Assembly (NCBI RefSeq): GCF_030272615.1
Contig: NC_081414.1
Span: 811,063,069-811,127,068, forward strand
Direction: 5' to 3'
DNA from: Cryptomeria japonica
Taxonomy: Eukaryota > Streptophyta > Pinopsida > Cupressales > Cupressaceae
DNA: 64,000 nt
Shown here: one piece after another, positions 46,801 to 58,000 of the stretch
Position numbering within the stretch: position 1 is the first letter of the stretch
Layout: the number at the start of each line of letters is the position of its first letter
Made by a program: the position numbers and the translations under genes
Notes under the pieces: generated by a model
Database searches by the model: none
Told to the model about the DNA's origin: nothing
What the model saw: the letters and a program-made list of their open reading frames with translations, nothing else

Positions 46801-49800
46801 TATATTTGCTAAGTCCAAGATGAAAGGAGAGGCACTCACTTGGCAAAATTTCCTCTAAGGCGAGAGGGTGAAGGAAGGTAGAGGTATGATAACCTCATGG
46901 GAAAGAATGTTGGCAAAAGTGAAGGCACAATTCATCCTGGTAGAGTATGAAGTCCAAGTCTACAAGAAGTTGCAAGGTTTGAGGGAAAAAGACCCTGATG
47001 TGAGTACATATATTGAGGAGTTCCATAGGTTGCATCTAAGACCAAACACCATGAGGAGGAACCAGAGAAAGAGGAAAGATATCTTAGTGGATTGAAATAT
47101 AGCATCCAAGATGAGATCAACATACTAGCATTGGAGAGAGTGAACAAGTGCTTTCAACTAGAACTAAGAGCAGAGGAGAAACTAAAGAGAAAGAATGATC
47201 AGGATAAAAGAGGTAGAGAGGGCAGAAACTTTAGAGGCAGAGACCCTATGAATGGTAGAGGACACAGTCCTAGGCCACAAGGAGAGGCTAATCAAGAAAG
47301 TTTGCATGGAGATTGTAACACAAGAGGGGGTTTCAAAGGAAGAAGACCCAGCCATAGAGGTAGATTTGGTGGAAAAAGCTCAAAGCCTTTCAGATGCTAC
47401 AACTATAATAAAGTAGGTCATGCTGTAACTAAGTGCCCTAAGAAGACGAGATCAATATCCCAAGGAGAGAGGAGAACACATTTGGTTCAAGACACTAATT
47501 GTCAGAGTGTCAGTTCACTTGATTCCTATGGACTTCCAGAGAGAGGAGAAGCCTTGATGATTAGAATATTGTTGAAGGTACCAAGAAATACTGAACCTCC
47601 ACAAAGGAAGACACTCTTCTAGACCATATGCAAAGCAGGAGGCAAGGTATGTAAGGTTATAATAGATTCAGCTTCAACTAAAAATCTAGTATCCTTAGAA
47701 ATGGTAGAGAAACTAAAATTGAGAAGAATTCCTCAGCCACTTCCATATAAAGTTTATTGGCTTACTAAATGAAAACAAACCTTGGTAGAAGAGCAATCAT
47801 GGGTTGAAATTCAGATAGGAGCATACAAAGACAAAATCCTATTTGATGTTCTTGAGATGGATTCCTGTCATCTTCTTTTTCGGAGCATGGAAATATGACC
47901 TCAAGACCCGTCATGATGGACACAAGAGCCCCTAGTCCATCACCAAAGATGAAAAGGTGATTGAATTGATACACCTATCAGATAATAGTGTGGATTGGCA
48001 TGAGAAGGAGGCCAAGATCATGATCATAGAAGGAAAAGAGTTCCTCAAGGCAATCAAGGAAGAGGGAACACCTTGTTTTGCATTGATGTCAATACGAAGG
48101 CAAGAAGAAGAGCTGATTGTAGATGGCAAGGTAGAAAAGAAAAAGGTGATAGTCCCTAAGGAGGTGAAGGAAATGTTGAGCAAATACAAGGACATAGTTG
48201 CAAAAGAGTTGCCAATAACCCTACTGCCAATAAGGGAGACAAGACATAGCATTGATTTTATTCCTGATGCCACCTTACTAAAGAAGCCATCCTACAAAAT
48301 GAGGAAGTTGCAAGGCAGATCCAAGATTAGCTTGATAAAGGTTTGATAGGGAAGAACTTGAGCCCTTGTGCAATCTCGACTATCTAAGCACCAAAGAAGG
48401 AGGGAACATGGAGATTATGCATTGATTCCTGGGCTATTAACAAGATAACCATCAGGTATAGATTCTCTATGCCTAGAATAGAATATTTACTTAATTGTTT
48501 AGGAGGTGTAATATGTTATTCCAAGATTGATTTAAAAAGTGGTTATCACCAAATAAGGATTAGAGTCAGTGATGAATGGAAATTTTATTTTAAAACAAAC
48601 AAAGGATTGTATGAGTGGAGGGTGATGCCATTTGGGTTGTCCAATGCCCCTAGCACTTTCATGAGACTCATGAATGATATGTTGAAGGAGTTCATTAGTA
48701 AGAGTGTATCTAGATAACATCCTAGTGTTTAGCAAGACAAAGGAGAACCTATAACATTTGGCTATGGTCTTGAGAAGGTTGAATGAAGAGAAACTAATGA
48801 TAAACATGGAAAAGTGTGTTTTTTTGTAGGAAGAATTGAGTTATCTTGGGTTTGTGATTTCTAGAGGAAATCTGAAAATGCATGTTGATAAAGTGAATGC
48901 CATTCTCACATGGCCAACTCTTAGAACAATTGGTGATGTAAGGACTTTTAATGTCCTAGCTACCTTTTATAGGAAATTTATTAGGAATTTTAACCATATT
49001 AGTGCTCCCATATTCGAGACAATCAGGGGTGGATAGAAGTGAAAATTTTCATAGACCAAGGAAGCGTATGAAGCATTTGAAATGTTGAAGAAAAAGGTAT
49101 CACAACAACTAGATCTTACCTTACCCGATTTTGATAAAATATTGCAGATTGAATGTGATGCAAGTCATTTGGCAATAGGTGTGGTACTTAGTCAGCAAGG
49201 TAGATAAATTACATTTTTTAGTGAAAAATTGAATGATAATAAAAAGAAATATTCTTCCTATGATTTGGAGATGTATGCATTAGTTCAAGAACTAAAGAAG
49301 TGGAGGAATTATTTTCTTCCCAAAGAGTTTGTTGTGTATACAGATAATAAAACACTAAGCTTCCTAAATAGTCAAGAGAAATTGAGCCATAGGCATATGA
49401 AGTTAGTTGAGTCCATTCAGGTCTACACCTTTACAATCAAACACAAGAAAGGTTTCTCAAACAAAGTTGCAGATGCTCTTAGCAGGAGGGCACTAACAAT
49501 TTCAGAAATCCAGTTGAAGAGTGTAGGATTTGATTTCGTCAAGGGTATGTATGTTACAGATGAAGATTTCAAAGACATCTACAAGGTATGCTCTGAGTTT
49601 GGTAGCCGGTATCATTTAGAGTAATATGATTATTTGATTCAATATGGTCTTCTTTTCAAAGGATAGCAGTTATGCATTCCTAAATTTTCAATGAGGGATA
49701 ACATAATTAAGGAGAAGCATAGTGGTTGTATGGGGGGAAACTTTGGATTAGACAAACCTCTTGAGTTAATGAGAAGATTTTATCATTGCCCTAAATTGCA

Positions 49801-50313
49801 AACAGATGTCAGAAAATTTGTGGATTCATGTCTAGCGTGTCAAAAGGCCAAAGGGAAAACAAAAAACGCATGACTATACCACCCATTGCCCATTCCTTCA
49901 AGACCTTGGAAAATTTTGAGCATGGAATTTGTGATGGGTTTGCCAAGAACTCAAAAAGGTTTTGATAGTGTTTTTGTGGTTGTTGGCAGGTTTAGCAAGA
50001 TGACACATTTCTTGACAAGTGATGCTACATATGTTGCAAAACTTTTCTTTAACGAAGTGGTGAGAATACATGGTTTACCCTTGAACATTGTGTTAGATAG
50101 AGATGTGAAATTTGTAGGACATTTTTGGAGGACTTTATGGAAGAAGTTAGGTACAAACGTTTATTTTAGTTCAACTTATCATCCCCAAATGGACGACCAA
50201 ATAGAAGTGGTCAATAGGTCACTCAAAAATTTGTTAAGGTGCCTCACCAAGGAACATGGTGAAAAGTGGGATTCCATCATCTCCCAAGAAGATTATGCCT
50301 ATAATGATTATGT
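46800..50313 (+). pseudogene. Ty3/gypsy remnant, truncated at both ends
   Basis: No LTRs. Gag (46800-47500): MKGEALTWQNFL, MITSWERMLAKVKAQF, LKYSIQDEINILA, and a knuckle CYNYNKVGHAVTKC in which the second Cys is Tyr. Protease near 47660: IIDSASTKNLVS (Gly of DSG lost). [32 protein letters not shown] (48520-48690). RNase H: ECDASHLAIGVVLSQQ, YTDNKTLSF, NKVADALSRR (49140-49490). Integrase: HSGCMGGNFGL, CLACQKAKGK, MEFVMGLPRTQKGF, LDRDVKFVG, QIEVVNRSLKN (49691-50300), with Glu where the first catalytic Asp is expected. Multiple stops and frameshifts. The integrase wording resembles plant chromovirus-type gypsy elements. The protein stops at ~50310 where the Tat-type LTR sequence begins. Confidence 0.88.
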
Positions 50314-50390
50314 TTGTAGTCACATAAATTTTTCCACTTAATCAAATGAATACTTAGTATTTATTTGATTATTTAACCATCAATTAGTTC
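50314..50390 (+). repeat. 77-bp fragment of the Tat-type LTR start
   Basis: TGTAGTCACATAAATTTTTCC... matches the first ~77 bases of the LTR at 50596 with a few differences, then diverges. It marks the left boundary of Tat-type material in the gypsy integrase. Confidence 0.85.
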
Positions 50391-50595
50391 AAATTTCTTC
50401 TATTCTACATCCCCTCCACTTTTCACTCTTTTTCAAGAGACCGCCCCATTTTTCAAACAAAAAAAAAAAATTCGGCCCATCTCTCGAAGGGGCATACCAC
50501 CCATTAAATTTACATTTATGGGGCACATTTCTTCACACCTATTTTTCTTTCTTTGAAACGACGCGATAAACTGCACCGTCTCAAAGAGGGGCCAA
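50391..50595 (+). other. 3' internal end of a Tat element with polypurine tract
   Basis: About 205 bases unlike the LTR, ending in AAAGAGGGGCCAA (50583-50595) directly before the LTR start TGTAGTCAC. That arrangement is the normal polypurine tract/3' LTR boundary of Tat-type elements. No coding frame. Confidence 0.6.
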
Positions 50596-50899
50596 TGTAG
50601 TCACATAAATTTGTCCACTTAATTAAATGAATACTTAGTATTTATTTGATTATTTAACCATCAATTAACAATTAATTAAATTAATATTTAATTAATTCAT
50701 CTTAACCCTCTTCTCCTATTAATTAAATAGATTATTCAATTTATTTGATTTAATTCACTTAACCAAATTCAGACCATTAATTAAATAAATAAATCATATT
50801 TATTTAATTAAATATTCTCTCACATTTAAATAAATTAATATTTATTTAAATCCCCCAAAATCCCAGCTCTCACATTTAAATAAATTAATATTTATTTAA

Positions 50900-51138
50900 A
50901 TCACCTTTATCCTCTACCCACTTGCATTTTCCTACAAATGCAAGTTGCACAACTATTTTAAATAAATCATTTATTTAAATCACCTTTATCCTCCACCCAC
51001 TTGCATTTTCCTACAAATGCAAGTTGCACAACTATTTTAAATAAATTATTTATTTAAAATCCTATTTATCCTCACCCACTTGCATTTTCCTACAAATGCA
51101 AGTTGCACAACTATTTTAAATAAATTATTTATTTAAAA
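50900..51138 (+). repeat. 79-bp tandem repeat, three copies, in the LTR
   Basis: CTTGCATTTTCCTACAAATG recurs at 50921, 51000 and 51079, exactly 79 bases apart. Each unit also carries GCAAGTTGCACAACTATTTT and an AAATAAAT palindromic spacer. A fourth partial unit follows. Confidence 0.93.
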
Positions 51139-51922
51139 TCCTATTTATCCTCACCCACTTTAAACCTTTAATGGTTTCCCTTAAAGTCTTCAAAACTTGA
51201 TGGCTTTAAAGTTTTCAAACTTGATGGCTTCCTTCTATAGTCTTCTTAAGCCTTTAATGGCTTCCCTTAAAGTCTTCTTAAGACTTTAATTGCTTCCCTT
51301 AAAGTCTTCAAGCCTTTAATGGTTTCCCTCAAAGTCTTCAAGCATTTTAATGCTTTATCTTCCTTTTTCTCATTTAAATAAATTAATATTTATTTGAATA
51401 TTTATCCAAATGCAAATTACACCATTTAATTGAAATAAATGATTTTATTTTAATTGAAAATACCAAAATTTCTCCCACTTGCATTTTCTTACAAAATCCA
51501 CTTGCATGCCTAAACCCCTTCTAGAATTTTCTAATCACTTCTAAATAACCTAACCCCTTCTCTAAACTTTGTCACATTCCTAAGTAAAAGGGAAGTCACT
51601 TCTCAAACCCTCAAATTCTTTGATAACCATTAAAGGCTTTCAACCCTCAACCACTAAATGGCTCAAAGTCTTTGATAACCATTGAAGGCTTTCAACCTTC
51701 AACCATTTAATCCCCAAAGTCTCCAATAACCATTAATGGTTACCTCAAACCCTCCCACATGGTTAAAACATTTGTTTTGACTCAACCTCTTCTCTCAACC
51801 CAATCCTATGTTGACACTTGTCACCATTTTATTGGTGCCAATTGTGCACATGGATCCCCAACTTTCAAACTTGGCCCTTTATTAAACCATTCAATCTTAA
51901 CCCTTCATTTCCCCATTTCTTC

Positions 51923-51930
51923 TATAAATA
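51923..51930 (+). promoter_or_regulatory. TATA box of the Tat-type LTR
   Basis: TATAAATA in the context TTCTTCTATAAATAGAACCC, ~400 bases before the LTR end. A likely U3 promoter. Confidence 0.6.
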
Positions 51931-52328
51931 GAACCCTTCTCCTCAAGCAAAAAGAAGCATTAGAGTATTGTTGTTATACTGGCATTAGCATAGAGCTTTT
52001 TCATAGCATCACTATCTACTCTTGCATAGTATTTGCTTATCATATTCAACCATCTTGAATCTCCATATGGCATCCATGGCTAGTGCTAAAAGCCGAGAGC
52101 TACACTCATTTGGGACTTGGAGAGGAGAGGAACAAGGGAGGAGCAACTATGAGCATCTTGATTAGCTATTTTATTCTATGTTTATATGCTTTCTATTTCA
52201 TGCTTAATATCTCTCTTGATATGCCTATTTAGGATAATCTTTTGTTGCTAACACTAACATTTGTTTCTTGTACTCTTGTGTGTGTTTCTATCAAACAGAT
52301 TTTCTAATCCTTTTTGCAGAGCATCATT

Positions 52329-52344
52329 TGGTGAACCCGACATG
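52329..52344 (+). other. Candidate primer binding site of the Tat element
   Basis: TGGTGAACCCGACATG begins two bases after the LTR end. It starts with the TGG expected to pair with a tRNA 3' CCA. I cannot name the tRNA. Confidence 0.55.
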
Positions 52345-55059
52345 AATCCAAACACCAAAAAGATCAACTTTTTTTTTTTTAACCAAGAACATGTTTGAAT
52401 GTTGAAAATGTCAGACAGGTTGCGCTTTTGACACTATTTTGGTGTGTTTGACATTATTTTGGCGCTATTCACCCTATTTCAGTGCTTTTTCCTTCTCTGT
52501 CTTTCCCTTTCTTTTAGTGCGTTTGTGTTAAATAGTGCCTCTGTTCAAACGAAGACTAGCGCTATTGTAACAAAACGTTGTACAAATCACCTTGTAACCA
52601 AAAAATTTAAAAAAAAACCAAAAAAAAAAAATTAGGCTTGTAGAAGCCCACCAAATAGGCGGATTTTACTAACTATTTTTCTCTTTTGTGCAGATTTAAA
52701 TTAGATTATAAAGTAGATTTATATTTTTTACTAACTTGTTTTTGAAGTTGGTTTTAAAAATGAATTCACTTTTTATTTTGGTTTAAAATTAACTTCACAT
52801 TTCAAATTTGGGCTTTTAAAAAAGAATCACACATTTGTTTGGGGCTCTTAAAAAGAATTTCATTGTTCCAAGGTAAAAAGAACCACAAACTTATACAAAA
52901 ACAACTTTATTTTTTTTGCAAGTTAGGAAACAAAGTTCATTTTGGTGCTTAAAATCAACAAGGCAAATTTTATTTCTTGCATCAAGATAAAACTCACAAT
53001 CCACACTTCCATTTTTGGTGCAAATAAAATTCACAATCAACTTGTCTCATTTTTAAAGCAATTTTACTTCATGCAAACATGTTTTTCATTAAGTTGACCA
53101 GGATTTTCAAATTCTAGTTTACTCAAACAATTGCCTTTGAAAATTAAAAAGAACACCATGATTGTTGGAACAACATCTCCAAATAGTTAGATCACATTGC
53201 AATGATAGATTAAAAAGAACAAGTGTTTTTCGTGCTTGGCACACTTGTGCAAAGAGTTGGTCGAGTGGTCCTACTTCTAACACACACTATCCTCTCCCTT
53301 GGCTTTCGTGGTCCTAGGTGCAAGATAAAAATGTTAGTAACACTCAAAATTTTATCTTTTTAAGAGCAGCCTGCCAAGAGAAACATCACTCTTGGGAATG
53401 ACCTTGAGCGGTAAATCCTTCGAGCCGCTATAGAAATCAGGTGTGAGCAAAAGCTGTAGCCTTGGGTATAGCTGTTCCTACAGTGTAAGTGGCCGAAAGG
53501 ACAAATGGGCCCCACCACCAGTTACAAGGCTCTTAAGTGAGTCACTGTAGAATGAACTTATGTCCAAAAACATCGAACATAACTAAACACCTTTAAGTAG
53601 TAGCCTACCCGTTCTATTGATTGAGGATATTTGCGATATAATTTAGTGCAAGAGCATAGATGGTTTTGCTCCCAAGATACTCACCATACATATTTCCTTG
53701 AGTAGAAACATAGCTTTTTGAAAAGTCACTTGTGGCTTGATAAAAGTGGTGACTCCCCCATCATAGGGATCATCTATTTGTTATGCTCATGCAAGACTTA
53801 GTATATCACATCCTTACCTGCCAAGGCAGGATTCATAAGGTATGTAGTACCAAAGTCGAAGAAATATCAAGATGTGGGCTAAATTTATCACAACTGGCCA
53901 TTTGACCTTAGGGATAAAAAGTGTTTGAAGTGTGTTCATTTTAGTCAACACCAAGTGCAAATTGAGCCAACTTCAGGCTTTGGAAATACACCTTAAAATA
54001 CATCTAAAGGAAGGGTTATATAAAATTCCAAGGATTGGGTTGATCAAGACCCATACTCATTTTTGCCTATGAGGCAACATTCTTGTGTTTGTGTGCTTGC
54101 TTTGTTTTCTTGTCAAAGAAAAATCAGAAAATCACTCCCAAAAACAAAGTATTCATCCAACCAAACATTTCTCAAAACAACCAAACACATCAAAAACAAA
54201 GTGCAAACAACAAAGAGTCAAATTTTATGACCATTCTTCTCATCTTGCGAAAGAAGAAGCATCATCAGAATATCAACTTCAAAAGAAGACCATTGAGCTC
54301 AAAGGATTTGATCAAAAGGAGGAAATTCTTCTATATAAATAGACAAATCTTTGTCTCACATAGAGTCTTTCTCTGTCACATGCGTCTCTACCTTCAAGGA
54401 AAAACAAACGAATTTGATTCCGAATCATTGAACCACAGAGCTTTTATGCAATATAGAGCTCTGAGTTATCACAAAAACCAAGGAGGAAAGATTAATCCCA
54501 ACTTCTTCCCAAACGTCTGTATGACATACAACACAGCTCGAGAAATACCACCAACACCTGAAAGGGAAGAGATAGAGTTTGTCCCATTTGTAACACAAAG
54601 TTTTTATTGAAGTTGAAAACATTTTCATCCATCATCTCACTCATACATCATCACTTCATCATCAATCCGTCCCAACTCTCAAAACATTAAGAGGTTCTTG
54701 TCCTAAGTTCTCTTTTAGATATTGCTTGAAATCAAACACATCACATCACTTTTTAGATTGTTTCTACATCTAGGATAAGCTCAACCTAAGAGACACATCT
54801 ACGCAGGTTAAAACTAGTTCATGAGTGAATCCTCTCATTACTAGGTAGTTAAATCTGTAACACATCTCAGATTTCTCTACACCTTATCACATCAAAACTT
54901 ATCAAACAAACAAGCAATTCAAAGAAGGAATTTCGGTTACATCCACCTTAAAGGTGCTAGAGATCCACGTGCAACACAATTCACAAACCATCAATCTCTC
55001 ATTTCATCAAAAACTCATCATCATTTTCACACAACTTCAACAAAAAGCTTATAAACAAA
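52345..55059 (+). other. 2.7-kb leader of the Tat element
   Basis: Long untranslated leader between primer site and gag. A GC-richer stretch, 53360-53540, contains inverted repeats AGCGG/CCGCT (53407-53411 with 53425-53429) and CTGTAG/CTACAG (53454-53459 with 53478-53483), so a folded RNA region is plausible. The 175-codon frame at 54083 is listed separately. Confidence 0.5.
54083..54610 (+). CDS. Leader frame upstream of gag, unknown
   Basis: An uninterrupted 175-codon frame from an ATG at 54083 to a stop at 54608-54610, with a hydrophobic start (MCLCACFVFL), a Lys-rich middle and a distinct C-terminal part (TPEREEIEFVPFVTQSF). Ogre/Tat-lineage elements are known to carry an extra ORF upstream of gag, and the position fits. 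An open frame of this length would survive in a copy whose gag-pol has 13 stops only by luck or if short, so it may be chance. I recognise no domain. Confidence 0.35.
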   Translation: MCLCACFVFLSKKNQKITPKNKVFIQPNISQNNQTHQKQSANNKESNFMTILLILRKKKHHQNINFKRRPLSSKDLIKRRKFFYINRQIFVSHRVFLCHMRLYLQGKTNEFDSESLNHRAFMQYRALSYHKNQGGKINPNFFPNVCMTYNTAREIPPTPEREEIEFVPFVTQSFY

Positions 55060-58000
55060 ATGGCCCAAACCCGATCACAGTCCAGGCAACGAGAAATAGA
55101 AAGGGAAGAAGAAGAAGAGGAAAATCTCAATGAAATTCAAGAAGCACTTGGAGGAAATGCAGATGATGAAAACCCAAGTACTCCCACTCCTGTAACAATA
55201 GAAAGGGCTCAGCATAACCCTCTCTTTAACAGACTTTTTGACGAAATACTCAGGAGCAATGCGGATGCTCACTTTTTAAGACTCGCTCAAGAAGGAGCAA
55301 AACTCCCCTCTGACTTTGATCTTGCCCAATTAAGACAAGCATCAGAAAGACAAAGTCGCCATGAAGAGGAAAGAGGTAGAGATCCCATCAGATATAACAT
55401 TCCTCGAGGTAACCCACCACCTCCTCCTCCAGCTGAAATGGAGATGTGGCGGCAACAAGTCGAGAATCTCGCCCAACAACTTCATAGTGGTGTCAAGACT
55501 AACCAATTCTCACTCAATGACATCTGTCCCTATCCTTTTGATAGGAATCTTTATATGCCGCCCTTTCCACGAGGATTCGAAACACCCAAATTTGAAAAAT
55601 ATAGAGGAAAGGGAGATCCCCGTGATCATGTCAGAGAATTTCATTCCGCTTGCCTCGAAGTGGCATATGAAGACACCTACCTAATGCGCCTTTTTCCCCA
55701 AAGCTTGGGAGGACCAACCACATCATGGTTTTCCTGACTACCAGGTGGCATTAGAACATTTGAGGAACTCATCCAGAAGTTCCTAGCTCATTACTCTCAT
55801 AACATTGAACGTGACATCACCATGGCTGATCTGTGCAACACTAAACAAAAACCAGGTGAATTATTCTCAATATTCCTCCAACGATGGCACCAAATGTCTA
55901 GCAAACGTTCTCTTCAGTTACCTGAATGAGAACTAGTGGAAATTTTCATTTCCAACTTAAATGAAGAAATGGAATTTCACCTGGATGTCAAAGACACAGA
56001 CTCTTTTAGCGATATGATCACCAAGGGTTTAAAATGTGAACGGGCACTCATCAAGAAAGGACTCATCAAAATATTTAATGAACCAAAAGATGGTCCTCGC
56101 CCATGCTTCAATAGCGATAAACCGAACTTCTGGAACAAGAACAAAAATATCGTCAACGATGGGGTTGTGGATGCCAGGACTGTCCAAAATGCACAACCTA
56201 TGGTTCGGTTTGCAGGACAAAATCCTCCACCTCAGAATAACACAAATGTTCCTCCTAATCAAGGTCACATCACATCTCATGATGAACCAAGACCTCGTCA
56301 GCACAAACAAAAACGCACATACACTCCCTTAGGGGAACCCATTGAAACAGTCATGCGACAACTCATTTCTCAAAATTTGGTCACTCTACCTAAACTATCA
56401 AACTATGAACCTCAGGTCAAACCGGCATGGTGGAGAGATACTGAACACTGTGAATTCCATCAAGGGAGAGGGCACAAGACAAGTAATTGTCACTGATTGA
56501 AAGATCTCATTCAGGATCTTATTGATCAAGGAGAAATTGAAATTGAAGGACATGACCCAAAAACAACAAATAATGATCATCTGATGTTCAAAAATCCACT
56601 TCCATCACAAGATCAAAGGGGTCCTTCAACTTCCAGGCGAGGCACTGATACCACTGATTATACACAGGCTGTGTATAATTACATTGTAAATCATCTGTAT
56701 GATGCCAGTGAACAAGTTGCAACTATAACCTTCAAAAATCCCAACTCAAATTGCAATGTTGTTACGCGTCGCGGCAAAGTTACCATAAAGGCAGCTCCAC
56801 AAGGCACCACCTCCATCCCAAAGCAGTACAACCTTGTGGAACAATTAGACAAAACGCCTGCGCTTATATCCATTTTAGAGCTTTTGCGCCTATCACCATC
56901 TCATAAAACTATCTTGGATCAAGCCCTCCAAGAAGCGTCAGTCCCTGCAAATCCGAATATAGACCAATTTCAAGCCATGGTTGGAAGTCTAAAGTCCTCA
57001 CCTTGTCTCACTTTTTCCGAAAGTGACAACTCTTCCTTCCAGCAACCTCATAACGCTTCGCTACACATTGAAGGCTTTATCAACCAACAGAGGATAAAGC
57101 GAGTCTTGATCGATAATGGAGCAGGCTTGAACATTTGTACACTACAGTTGGTCACAGTATTGGGCTATGCGGTAGAATCAATGGATCCTCGTAAGAAGAT
57201 CACAATCAAAGCCTATGACGATGCAGAGCGTTCATCCAAAGGAGCTGTGGTACTACCAATCCGAGTGGGTCTCGTGGTAAAGAACATCATTTTTCAGGTT
57301 CTGGACCTTCCTCTGCCATACAATCTATTATTAGGGAGACCTTGGATACATGCCATGCAAGCTGTTCCATCTACCTACCATCAATGTATCAAGTTCCCAC
57401 ATAATGGTGTAGAGATCACAATTTTGGGGGATGCAAACCCCTTTGCATTTTGCCATAATATCAGCCATCAACCAGAGATTACTGTTCCTAATAATAGAGA
57501 AGCCATTCCCTCCACATCATATATAAGTCCAGCCTCTCTTGCCAGTTTGAACACCACTATACCAAAGCAAGAAAAGCTTAAGATGAAAATAGCAGAGGAA
57601 GGTCCCGGGGAATACAACTTGAGTCAACTCTTTTGTGTGGGACAAATGCCCACTTCTCCTTGAACACATGGTAAACCACAACAGTTACTCCAGCAACCAC
57701 TAAACATGCCTGCATGTGCTTTGATGCCTTTCATCCTTGGAAAGAGTCAAGAAGAAGAAACCCAAGATGAGGACTTAGCGGACTGGATCTATAAAGATCC
57801 CATCACCACTAATATACCGCAAGTTAGACTTCCTACAGATCAGTATGGCAAAGGTCTCGTCATTATGCAAAGAATGGGATATGATGGTTAGAGTGCTTTA
57901 GGATATTGCAAACAAGTACGACATGAACCTCTGCTACCAGAATTAAAGCCCAAAGGTAATACAGGCCTAGGCTTTCAAAAAGACATATTTCCTAAACTCA

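Larger units (their letters stand above)
50596..52326 (+). repeat. Tat-type gypsy LTR (about 1.73 kb)
   Basis: Starts TGTAGTCACATAAATTTG and ends GAGCATCA just before the primer site. Contains a 79-bp tandem repeat, degenerate TTTAATGGCTTCCCTTAAAGT-like repeats (51150-51360), repeated GATAACCATTAAAGGC-like words (51620-51740) and a TATAAATA box. The partner LTR is expected beyond the right edge. Confidence 0.75.

Noticed and set aside
50840-51140. CRISPR-like array from the evenly spaced 79-bp repeats
   Set aside because: Units are contiguous tandem copies with no unique spacers, within a plant LTR.
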